Positions 1 to 6,451 of a stretch of 14,867 bases of DNA are shown here, in pieces. Position 1 is the first letter of the stretch, and every line of letters starts with the position of its first letter. Position numbers and translations under genes: made by a program. This DNA comes from CAZMUD01 sp964569715. GTDB taxonomy: Bacteria > Chloroflexota > Dehalococcoidia > Dehalococcoidales > UBA2162. The notes beneath the pieces are model-generated. The model made no database searches, was not told where the DNA came from, and worked only from the letters and a program-made list of their open reading frames with translations. The DNA is taken from the NCBI GenBank assembly GCA_964569715.1, contig CAZMUD010000025.1, positions 1 to 14,867 of the forward strand. The letters are read 5' to 3'.

Positions 1-1
1 T

Positions 2-916
2 CTAAATTCGCTAGGTAGCTATATTGAGCAGGAAAGGACAGATATTACCCTGCGCCTGACCGCTATTGCCGCCGAAGGTAGCGAGGTGCAGCAGGCAGGA
101 TTGAGCCTGGGTAGCCGTGATGATTTTAGCTTAATCCAGGGTCGCCACCGGCAAGTAGAACAACTGGCACAGCGGGCTGTGGAGTTATTATCCGCTCCAC
201 AGGTAAGCGGAGGCGAATATACTGTGGTATTAGACCCGGTTCTGGCTGGTGTCTTCGTCCATGAAGCCTTTGGACACCTATCAGAGGCTGATTTTGTTTA
301 TGAAAACGACCGCTTACGCCAGATTATGACTCTGGGCAAAGAATTTGGCAGCGTTGAGCTTAATATCGTTGATTCTGCAGCGATGCCCGGACTGCGGGGT
401 AGCTATAAATATGATGATGAAGGCGTGCCAGCCACTAAAACCTACCTTATCAGAGAGGGTAAATTAGTCGGCCGGCTTCATTCCAGGGAAACTGCCGCCA
501 AGATGAATGAAGAGCCTACGGGTAATGCCAGGGCTATTAACTATCGCTACCCACCCATTGTGCGCATGACCAACACCTACATCGAGCCAAAGGCAGCCTC
601 TCTTGATGATATAATAGGTGACATTAAGGAAGGGGTGTATGCCAAAAACTGGTATGGTGGCATGACCAGTATGGAGATGTTTACCTTCTCCGCCGGTGAA
701 GCCTATATGATTCGTAACGGCAAGGTCGCTGAGATGCTACGACCGGTAGTGCTTACCGGCAATGTGTTCACTACCCTTAAAAACATAGATGCCATTGGTA
801 ACGACCTGGAGATGAACCAGGGTGGTGGCTGTGGCAAAGGGGAGCAGATGCCTCTGCCTGTTGCCAATGGTAGCCCTCATATCAGGATTCGCCACTGTTT
901 AGTCGGAGGCAGATAA
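2..916 (+). CDS. tldD: TldD, zinc metalloprotease subunit (5' end outside window)
   Basis: The reading frame is open from base 2, so the N-terminus lies outside the window; 304 residues are visible and the TAA stop is at 914-916. The GTG at 86 is internal, because homologous-looking sequence continues upstream of it. The zinc motif HEAFGH lies at visible residues 87-92. A C-terminal GGGCGKGEQ segment carries the Cys (about residue 277) that serves as third metal ligand in TldD proteins. TldD pairs with TldE to form a cytoplasmic protease that, in Escherichia coli, trims unfolded peptides, matures microcin B17 and degrades the antitoxin CcdA. The partner gene follows 76 nt downstream on the same strand, which supports the call. 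The substrate here is unknown; no precursor-peptide gene is visible nearby. Confidence 0.95.
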   Translation, partial: LNSLGSYIEQERTDITLRLTAIAAEGSEVQQAGLSLGSRDDFSLIQGRHRQVEQLAQRAVELLSAPQVSGGEYTVVLDPVLAGVFVHEAFGHLSEADFVYENDRLRQIMTLGKEFGSVELNIVDSAAMPGLRGSYKYDDEGVPATKTYLIREGKLVGRLHSRETAAKMNEEPTGNARAINYRYPPIVRMTNTYIEPKAASLDDIIGDIKEGVYAKNWYGGMTSMEMFTFSAGEAYMIRNGKVAEMLRPVVLTGNVFTTLKNIDAIGNDLEMNQGGGCGKGEQMPLPVANGSPHIRIRHCLVGGR

Positions 917-992
917 GTGGAAAATATCCTTTTTCAAACTAAAAGGCGTTTATCATGCCAAGATTAAGCATTATTTAATGGGAGGCATATGA

Positions 993-2294
993 GTGGAAAG
1001 CATTCTTGCTGAAGCTAAAAAGGTCGCTGAGGAAGCTGAGGTCTTCATGGTGTCCTCAGAAGAAACGCCCGTTCAATTCGAAGCCAACCGCCTGAAACAT
1101 ATCCAAAGCAAACAGAGCACAAGCGTGGCTCTGCGTATCGTGAGACAAGGCAAGATTGGCTATGCCGCGGCTACACAGCTAGACGATAGACAGGAACTGG
1201 TCAATATGGCAGTAGAAACAGCAGAGTTTGGTATGACAGCCAGGTTTGAGCTTCCCTCCTTTACCTCCTACCCCCAGATTGAAGTCTTCGACCCTGCTGT
1301 AGAATCGGTATCCACAGAGGAAATGGTTAAACTGGGTGAAGAACTGATATCCACCATTAAGGCTCATACCCCGGACCTTGTCTGTGACGCAGCGGTAAGT
1401 AAGGAGGTAATATCAGTCCGTATCATAAATTCTCGCGGTGGACAGGCAAACTATAAGCAAAGTATCTTTAGCCTGGGTATTGAGGGACAACTGATTCGTG
1501 ATACCGATATGCTCTTTGTCGGTGAAGGCCAAAATTCCTGCCACCCCATACCGGAGTCCAAAACTGTAGCTGAGGTTGTGCTCCAACAACTTGACCTGGC
1601 TAAAGACCGAGCCTCAGCACCAACCAAGTTACTGCCGGTGGTTTTTACCCATCACGGGGTAGCCAGCTCCTTAATCGCGCCTTTGATAGCTGCTTTTAAC
1701 GGTAAGGTAGTTCTGGAGGGGGCTTCACCTATAGGCAGTAAACTTGGTCAGCTGGTTTTCGACGAGAAATTACAGTTGTGGGATGACCCTACTATAGCCT
1801 ACCGCCCGGCAAGCCGCCCCTGTGACGATGAAGGGATACCCAGTCAACGCACTCCCCTTATTGAGCAGGGGGTGGTAGCTAATTTTCTTTATGACCTGCA
1901 AACAGCCGCCCTGGCCCATACCCAGAGCACCGGTAACGGCCATAGAAGTCGTGGTGGACTACCTGCCCCCTCACCCAGTGCCTTTATTATTGCCCCGGGC
2001 AAGGCTACCTTCGACCAGATGGTTGCTGATATTAAGGAAGGGCTGGTTGTTGAGCAGCTCATGGGGGCAACCCAGGGCAATATTCTGGGTGGCGATTTCA
2101 GTGGCAATGTTCTTTTAGGTTATAAGGTAGAAAATGGTAAAATAGTAGGTAGGGTTAAAGATACCATGGTCTCCGGGAATATTTACCAGCTTCTTAAACA
2201 GATTACAGCTATCGGCAGCGATGCCAGGTGGGTAGGCGGCTTTCTTAACACCCCACCCCTCTACTTCCCCAGTGTGTCAGTAGCTAGTAAGTAA
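993..2294 (+). CDS. pmbA: TldE/PmbA, metalloprotease partner subunit
   Basis: This 433-residue protein is full length for the TldE/PmbA family, the non-metal-binding paralogue of TldD. It has no HExxxH motif, as expected. Its C-terminal half resembles that of the preceding TldD: both have a DIKEG segment followed by a long beta-rich region with G-N-V/I-L/F and AIG(S/N)D motifs. The start is GTG at 993, directly after an in-frame TGA at 990-992, and a GGGAGG ribosome binding site sits at 980-985 with 7 nt spacing. Known role: heterodimer with TldD, in which TldD supplies the zinc site. It is almost certainly co-transcribed with tldD. The downstream neighbour is a base-compositionally different restriction-modification cassette, so the tldD-tldE unit probably ends here. 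Confidence 0.94.
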   Translation: MESILAEAKKVAEEAEVFMVSSEETPVQFEANRLKHIQSKQSTSVALRIVRQGKIGYAAATQLDDRQELVNMAVETAEFGMTARFELPSFTSYPQIEVFDPAVESVSTEEMVKLGEELISTIKAHTPDLVCDAAVSKEVISVRIINSRGGQANYKQSIFSLGIEGQLIRDTDMLFVGEGQNSCHPIPESKTVAEVVLQQLDLAKDRASAPTKLLPVVFTHHGVASSLIAPLIAAFNGKVVLEGASPIGSKLGQLVFDEKLQLWDDPTIAYRPASRPCDDEGIPSQRTPLIEQGVVANFLYDLQTAALAHTQSTGNGHRSRGGLPAPSPSAFIIAPGKATFDQMVADIKEGLVVEQLMGATQGNILGGDFSGNVLLGYKVENGKIVGRVKDTMVSGNIYQLLKQITAIGSDARWVGGFLNTPPLYFPSVSVASK

Positions 2295-2377
2295 CCGCAG
2301 AAAGGAGCTGAGAAAACTACTATACTGAAGAAATATGTTGGAATTATTATATTATGGGGTGCGAGGTGTTATGAAGT

Positions 2378-3046
2378 ATGAATAAAGAATTGGTAGAAAT
2401 TCTAAAGCTGTATTCAACAGGTACTCACGGAGAATTAAGTAGCTATCTTGTAGGGAAATCAAAGGACACACTCATCGGAGTGCTCGTAGACCTGATTACC
2501 ATGTATATTAATGACAAAAACTCGTCAACTGTAAGAGAATTTATTACAGTTACTTTCGCAGGATACAATCATGTAGAAAAGAAGATTGGTTATAATGGAT
2601 TCAAGCAAGATACCTTCTCTGGGATAACTACAAAATGCGAAGCTAAGCCTAAGAATGTAGACACAAATTCTGAGTCAAAAGATAAGTTAAAGGGTTATGG
2701 AAATTTCTCTGATTATACTTTCAGGAGGTTAGAAAGGGACAAACAGGAAAAGGGGCTAAACATGTTGGTTAGTGGCTTTGTAGATGGCAGGTTAGTCTAT
2801 ATTTTAGAATTTCCCTTTTCTTGTCCTTCGTTTGTGAGCAATTTGGAGTCACAATTAAAGCGGAGATTTCCCGGTGGCAAAGATATCCCTAACGAATATT
2901 TAAGAAGTGCAAGCTTTGCCTATAAGGATTTCATCAGTTGCCCGCAACTGAAAACGGTATATCTTGCCGATAAGAGTGAATTGGAGAGATATAGGCAACA
3001 CATAGTAAGAGACTTCTCTAAATTCTTAGAGGGGAAAGCAAAGTGA
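2378..3046 (+). CDS. Putative type II restriction endonuclease (PD-(D/E)XK-like)
   Basis: I do not recognise this 222-residue protein by family. Restriction endonuclease is the best call for two reasons. Its stop overlaps the start of a DNA methyltransferase by 4 nt. It also contains a plausible PD-(D/E)XK core: Asp78 in KQDTFSG, then Glu88-Ala-Lys90 in CEAKPKN, giving the D-x(9)-E-x-K spacing usual for such nucleases. No helicase or ATPase motif is present, so it would act as a simple type II enzyme. The ATG at 2378 is preceded by GAGGTG at 2363-2368 (9 nt spacing). A weak TATATT box lies at 2348-2353 without a good -35. Codons are AT-rich (33-38% GC in sampled 60-base lines), unlike tldE upstream, which suggests acquisition. 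The recognition sequence cannot be read. No C-type controller gene is seen. Alternative: another DNA-acting accessory protein of the methylase. Confidence 0.6.
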   Translation: MNKELVEILKLYSTGTHGELSSYLVGKSKDTLIGVLVDLITMYINDKNSSTVREFITVTFAGYNHVEKKIGYNGFKQDTFSGITTKCEAKPKNVDTNSESKDKLKGYGNFSDYTFRRLERDKQEKGLNMLVSGFVDGRLVYILEFPFSCPSFVSNLESQLKRRFPGGKDIPNEYLRSASFAYKDFISCPQLKTVYLADKSELERYRQHIVRDFSKFLEGKAK

Positions 3047-3987
3047 CTCAATCAAATTTTATGAATCGTATAATCGTGGGTGATGCTCTTAGAGTTTTAA
3101 GGGAAATACCCTCAGAGATTGTTGATATGGGTGTGACTTCACCACCATACAATAAGGGAGAGAATAAGAAAGGCTGGCTTGTAAAGAATGTAAAGTATAA
3201 TGATTCGACAGATAAGCTTCCTGAAAATGAATATCAAGAAAATCAAATAGCAGTATTGAATGAATTGTTTAGAATGACAAAACCAGGGGGTTCTTTCTTT
3301 TATAACCATAAACTGAGATGGGAAAGAGGAGTACTGTTACACCCGATGGACTGGCTCAGAAAAACTAAGTGGACGATAAGACAAGAGATAATTTGGGACA
3401 GGAAAATAGCTGCTAATATTAGAGGTTGGCGATTCTGGCAAGTTGAAGAAAGGATATATTGGCTATACAAACCCATTGGGAAACATTTAATTGGTGGAGA
3501 ATTAAAACCAAAGCATGCATTAGTTACCTCTATATGGAGATTTCCTCCTGAACAGAATAATATTCACCCTGCTCCATTCCCGCTTGTTCTGCCCGTCAGG
3601 GCTATTTATTCAATTATGGACGATAATAAAGGAATAATAATTGATCCTTATTGTGGCAGTGGTACTACTTTAGTCGCTGCAAAGTTGTTGGGTCATGATT
3701 ATGTTGGTATTGAGGTCTCTAAAGAATATGCCGATTTCGCAGAGGCTAGGATACTGAATTGTGAAAATGAGAGGAAAGAAGCACTTTCAGAAATAGTAAA
3801 ACATGTCGTAACGAGGACTTTCTCTGAAAGAAAGGAAAACGGAGAATATACAGGTAGATTTAGAATTCAAAAGAATTCGCAGGAGAAGCCGATTCCTCTT
3901 AAACTATTTGAAACTAAAGCACAATATATGAAGCGAACTGCTAAAAAGTCTTCGGCAAGTAAAAAAGCAGCCCCTGCGAGTGACTAG
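3043..3987 (+). CDS. DNA methyltransferase, beta class (probably N4-cytosine)
   Basis: This is a 314-residue amino-methyltransferase. The catalytic motif IV TSPPY is at residues 32-36, ahead of the S-adenosylmethionine motif I DPYCGSGTT at 201-209, and IHPAPFP (motif X-like) is at 174-180. Catalytic-before-cofactor order defines the beta class. Ser-Pro-Pro-Tyr, rather than Asp/Asn-Pro-Pro-Tyr, favours N4-methylcytosine, though N6-methyladenine cannot be excluded. The GTG start at 3043 overlaps the endonuclease stop (GTGA), with GAGGGG just upstream; an ATG at 3061 is an alternative start that keeps all motifs. The final 20 or so residues are a Lys/Ala/Ser-rich low-complexity tail. The gene is strikingly AT-rich (about 28% GC in one sampled line). 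Role: protects host DNA at the site cut by the upstream enzyme. Confidence 0.92.
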   Translation: MTQSNFMNRIIVGDALRVLREIPSEIVDMGVTSPPYNKGENKKGWLVKNVKYNDSTDKLPENEYQENQIAVLNELFRMTKPGGSFFYNHKLRWERGVLLHPMDWLRKTKWTIRQEIIWDRKIAANIRGWRFWQVEERIYWLYKPIGKHLIGGELKPKHALVTSIWRFPPEQNNIHPAPFPLVLPVRAIYSIMDDNKGIIIDPYCGSGTTLVAAKLLGHDYVGIEVSKEYADFAEARILNCENERKEALSEIVKHVVTRTFSERKENGEYTGRFRIQKNSQEKPIPLKLFETKAQYMKRTAKKSSASKKAAPASD

Positions 3988-4001
3988 CTTACGGCTAGTT
4001 T
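3982..4001 (+). terminator. Weak stem-loop over the methyltransferase stop codon
   Basis: ACTAGC (3983-3988) pairs with GCTAGT (3994-3999) around the 5-nt loop TTACG, and the stem is followed by TTTA. The left arm contains the TAG stop codon of the methyltransferase. The 6-bp stem and short T-run make it at best a weak intrinsic terminator for the restriction-modification cassette. Confidence 0.4.
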
Positions 4002-4026
4002 ATACCACCTTCCGGTTGCTTAAAAA

Positions 4027-4094
4027 GGGAAGTCCAAGAGGGGCTTCGCCCCTCTTTAGAAACTTCCCCTTCCCCTTAATCAAGGGGAAGGGGA
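4027..4094. repeat. Nested palindrome block after the restriction-modification cassette
   Basis: Three complementary elements lie in 68 bases. Hairpin 1: AAGAGGGGC (4036-4044) and GCCCCTCTT (4048-4056), a perfect 9-bp stem with loop TTC, followed by TT. Outer arms GGGAAGT (4027-4033) and ACTTCCC (4062-4068) would enclose hairpin 1. Hairpin 2: a perfect 13-bp stem, 4065-4077 with 4082-4094, built from two CCCCTT units and closed by the loop AATC. The outer arm and hairpin 2 share 4065-4068, so they exclude each other. The block could act as a terminator for the upstream cassette, but its elaborate form and C/G-run composition also fit a dispersed intergenic palindromic element. Whether it recurs in the genome cannot be seen from one copy. 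Confidence 0.7.
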
Positions 4095-4151
4095 TAAAGG
4101 GGATAGGGTTACCTAACAAAAATAAATAATCTCATTGAGAGGCATAATAAA

Positions 4152-4946
4152 ATGAATGAACTAGTCAAGCTTTATGCCCGGCCAAAACTTAACTCCCCCA
4201 ATTTGATAGCTGCCTGGCCCGGTATCGGCAGTGTATCAATGCTGGTAGCTACATATCTGGAAAGGAAGCTGGACTTTAAGAGGCTAGGAGTGATTGAAGC
4301 TTCCCATTTCTTCGACCCCATCGGGGTAGTGGTGCAGGACAATGTAGTTGAGGCACCACAATTCCCGCAGAGCAAATTCTACTACCGGAAAAGTGAAGGC
4401 GGGGGAAGCGATATAATATTGTTCATCGGTGAGGACCAGCCAGCCGCCAAGGGATATGAACTGGCTAACTGTGTCCTTGATGTGGGACTAAACTTTCAGG
4501 TCAAGAGAATATATACCTGTGCTGCCGCCATCACTCGTATCCACCATACGGAGCAGCCCAAGGTCTGGGGAGTAGCTACCAGCCAGCAATTGACTGATGA
4601 GCTGAAAGAGTATGATTTAGTGCAAAGGGGTAACCTGCAAATTGCAGGATTGAATGGGTTATTGTTAGGCGTAGCCAAAGAGAAGGGTGTTGAAGGTATT
4701 TGTTTACTGGGTGAAGTGCCTATGTATGCCACCCGAATACAGAACCCAATGGCGGCTCTGGCTATACTTGAGGTTCTGACCAAAATGCTAGATATGGAAA
4801 TTGATACGCTTGAGCTGGCACAGCTAGCCAGTGAGACGAAAGAAAAACTGAAGCTGCTGGCTGCCGAAGCTATGGGAGAGTATATAGACCTCTTTACCGA
4901 GCCTATCTGGGAGCACGGGGAAGAGGAGGAGGAAGAAGAGGAATAG
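4152..4946 (+). CDS. PAC2-family protein (proteasome-assembly-chaperone-like)
   Basis: This 264-residue protein has the PAC2 family signature: AWPGIGSVSMLVATYLERKL at residues 21-40 and a later G-L-L-L-G-V-A-K block (169-176) followed by GICLLGEVPMYATR (182-195). PAC2 proteins include archaeal and eukaryotic proteasome assembly chaperones, but bacterial members mostly lack a known function. The C-terminus is eight consecutive glutamates (257-264), with no HbYX tail of the kind that docks on proteasomes. The ATG at 4152 has AGAGG about 9 nt upstream. The next gene starts 10 nt after the stop, so it heads a three-gene operon with the HEAT and GNAT genes. No proteasome subunit is present in the window, so a chaperone role is not implied. 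Confidence 0.85.
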   Translation: MNELVKLYARPKLNSPNLIAAWPGIGSVSMLVATYLERKLDFKRLGVIEASHFFDPIGVVVQDNVVEAPQFPQSKFYYRKSEGGGSDIILFIGEDQPAAKGYELANCVLDVGLNFQVKRIYTCAAAITRIHHTEQPKVWGVATSQQLTDELKEYDLVQRGNLQIAGLNGLLLGVAKEKGVEGICLLGEVPMYATRIQNPMAALAILEVLTKMLDMEIDTLELAQLASETKEKLKLLAAEAMGEYIDLFTEPIWEHGEEEEEEEE

Positions 4947-4956
4947 GAATAGAACT

Positions 4957-5880
4957 ATGGCATTGCCCATTGAGGAGACCATTGTTGAGTTAGGTAACAG
5001 TGACAAACCGTTACTCGATTCAACACTAATTGAGCTGTCAAACCTAAGCTCGGAAGAGCTGGAGTTCTTTCAATGCTCATGGGCAGCAATTGAACCAAAA
5101 CGGCGGTGCCAGATTACGCATCGGCTGGTTGAGCTAGCCGAGGATAACCTTGAGCTCAATTTTGACAGCATCTTCAAGCATTGCTTGGAAGACCAGGATG
5201 CTGAGGTACGGAGCAAGGCTATTGAAGGTCTGTGGGAAAATGAAGAAGCGTCTCTGATTAACCCTCTAATCAATCTACTAGAACAGGATAGCTTGGAGAC
5301 AGTCCAGGCAGCAGCAGCTATGGCACTTGGCAAGTTTGCCATGTTAGCCGAGCATCAAAAGCTACGCTCTTACCACGTATTTAAAATACAGGAAGTCTTG
5401 CTGACCGTGATTAGTGATAAAAACAAGTCTGTAGAAGTCAAACGTCGTGCCCTGGAGGCAGCTGCTCCACTAAGTCTCCCCCAGGTAAAAACAGCTATCA
5501 TGGAAGCCTATCAAAGCCACGATTCTAGACTTAGAATCAGCTCTATTTATGCTATGGGCAAGAATTGTGACCCTTCCTGGTTGCCTGTATTGCTAAAGGA
5601 GCTAGCCAGTGCTGATGCTGAGGTGCGTTACGAAGCAGCCGGGGCATGCGGCGAGCTGGAGGAAGAAGCAGCAGTATCTCATCTCATAATGCTTATCGAT
5701 GACCCCGATGCTGATGTTCAGATGGCTGCTATCCAGGCACTAGGTAAAATAGGTGGCACTAAGGCTAGAGAATGTCTGGAGCAATGTCTTAATAACATCA
5801 GTAAGGCAGTCCGTCAGGCAGCGAAGCAAGCCCTAAATGAGCTGGAGGCGGAGGAAACCCCACTATCTCCTCGAGCCTGA
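4957..5880 (+). CDS. HEAT-repeat protein
   Basis: This 307-residue protein is made largely of HEAT-like alpha-helical repeats. Recognisable repeat units with the D-x-(D/A)-x-(E/D)-V-R/Q-x-x-A-(A/I)-x-(A/G)-L pattern occur near residues 79-93, 110-126, 157-170, 188-201, 219-233, 249-264 and 280-295. The first 60 residues are acidic and less regular. There is no signal peptide or membrane segment, so it is expected in the cytoplasm as a protein-binding scaffold. No catalytic motif is seen. The start codon lies 10 nt after the PAC2 stop, with AGGAA at 4945-4949. The tight coupling suggests that its partner is the PAC2 protein or a shared target. The precise role is unknown. Confidence 0.85.
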   Translation: MALPIEETIVELGNSDKPLLDSTLIELSNLSSEELEFFQCSWAAIEPKRRCQITHRLVELAEDNLELNFDSIFKHCLEDQDAEVRSKAIEGLWENEEASLINPLINLLEQDSLETVQAAAAMALGKFAMLAEHQKLRSYHVFKIQEVLLTVISDKNKSVEVKRRALEAAAPLSLPQVKTAIMEAYQSHDSRLRISSIYAMGKNCDPSWLPVLLKELASADAEVRYEAAGACGELEEEAAVSHLIMLIDDPDADVQMAAIQALGKIGGTKARECLEQCLNNISKAVRQAAKQALNELEAEETPLSPRA

Positions 5881-5898
5881 AGCGCTTATCAGTAGACT

Positions 5899-6426
5899 AT
5901 GATTGTCGGCAGCAAGGTTATACTTCGTGACAAAAGATTGGCTGATGCCGGGGACGACTATACCTGGGCAACAGACCCCGAGCTAGCTCGACTTGACGCC
6001 GCCCCGTTAGTAACCGCTACTTTCTCCCAGTATTTATCGGACTATACTAACGGACTACACAGTCCCCTCCCAATCAGCCATCGCTTCGCTGTAGATACGC
6101 TGGATGGTAAGCACATTGGCAACTGTTCTTATTACAACATTAACGAGACTAAGGGTGAAGCTGAACTGGGTATCATGATTGGTATCCGCGACTACTGGGA
6201 TAAAGGCTATGGTACTGATACTGTAACCACCCTGGTCGATTATATTTTCTACCAGACAAACCTCAACCGAATCTACTTGAAGACTTTGGAGCCAAACATC
6301 AGGGCACAGAAGTGTTTCCAAAAATACGGTTTCACCCCATATGGGCACTTGGCCGAGGACGGGTTTGACTTCGTACTTATGGAAATATACCGTAACCAGT
6401 GGCAAGAACGACAAACCAAAACCTAG
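5899..6426 (+). CDS. GNAT acetyltransferase, RimJ/RimL-like
   Basis: This 175-residue protein is the normal length for a single GNAT domain. The acetyl-CoA pyrophosphate-binding loop is RDYWDKGYGTD (residues 97-107), preceded by the beta4 strand ELGIMIG. The late motif NIRAQKCFQKYGF (133-145) is typical of RimJ/RimL-type enzymes that acetylate protein N-termini, amino sugars or antibiotics. The ATG at 5899 lies 18 nt after the HEAT gene and lacks a strong ribosome binding site, so translation may depend on coupling. It is the last gene of the PAC2 operon. Its TAG stop lies in the left arm of an inverted repeat shared with the converging gene. The substrate cannot be inferred. Confidence 0.88.
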   Translation: MIVGSKVILRDKRLADAGDDYTWATDPELARLDAAPLVTATFSQYLSDYTNGLHSPLPISHRFAVDTLDGKHIGNCSYYNINETKGEAELGIMIGIRDYWDKGYGTDTVTTLVDYIFYQTNLNRIYLKTLEPNIRAQKCFQKYGFTPYGHLAEDGFDFVLMEIYRNQWQERQTKT

Positions 6427-6451
6427 GGTGGCTGGGAATATTTTCCCTAGG
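6422..6451. terminator. Inverted repeat between convergent genes, containing both stop codons
   Basis: CCTAGGG (6422-6428) and CCCTAGG (6445-6451) are perfect complements 16 nt apart. An inner hairpin, GGGAA (6434-6438) with TTCCC (6443-6447) and loop TATT, uses part of the right arm. The acetyltransferase stop TAG is 6424-6426 on the plus strand and the synthetase stop TAG is 6447-6449 read on the minus strand. Position and symmetry suggest a bidirectional terminator, but there is no long T-run on either side. Confidence 0.5.

Noticed and set aside
928..946. CCTTTT/AAAAGG stem between tldD and tldE
   Set aside because: Only 6 A/T-rich pairs with no T-run after it, inside what is expected to be one operon; probably chance.
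2352..2362. TTATGGGGTGC shared with 14114-14124 upstream of the GYD gene
   Set aside because: Eleven bases in opposite orientation relative to the downstream genes and at different distances from the starts; likely coincidence.
4957..5880. HEAT protein as a phycobilisome lyase
   Set aside because: HEAT-like repeats are often labelled this way, but there is no phycobiliprotein context and the lineage appears non-photosynthetic.
6055..6414. 119-codon open frame antisense to the GNAT gene
   Set aside because: The plus-strand GNAT motifs are clear and continuous; the antisense product has no recognisable features.
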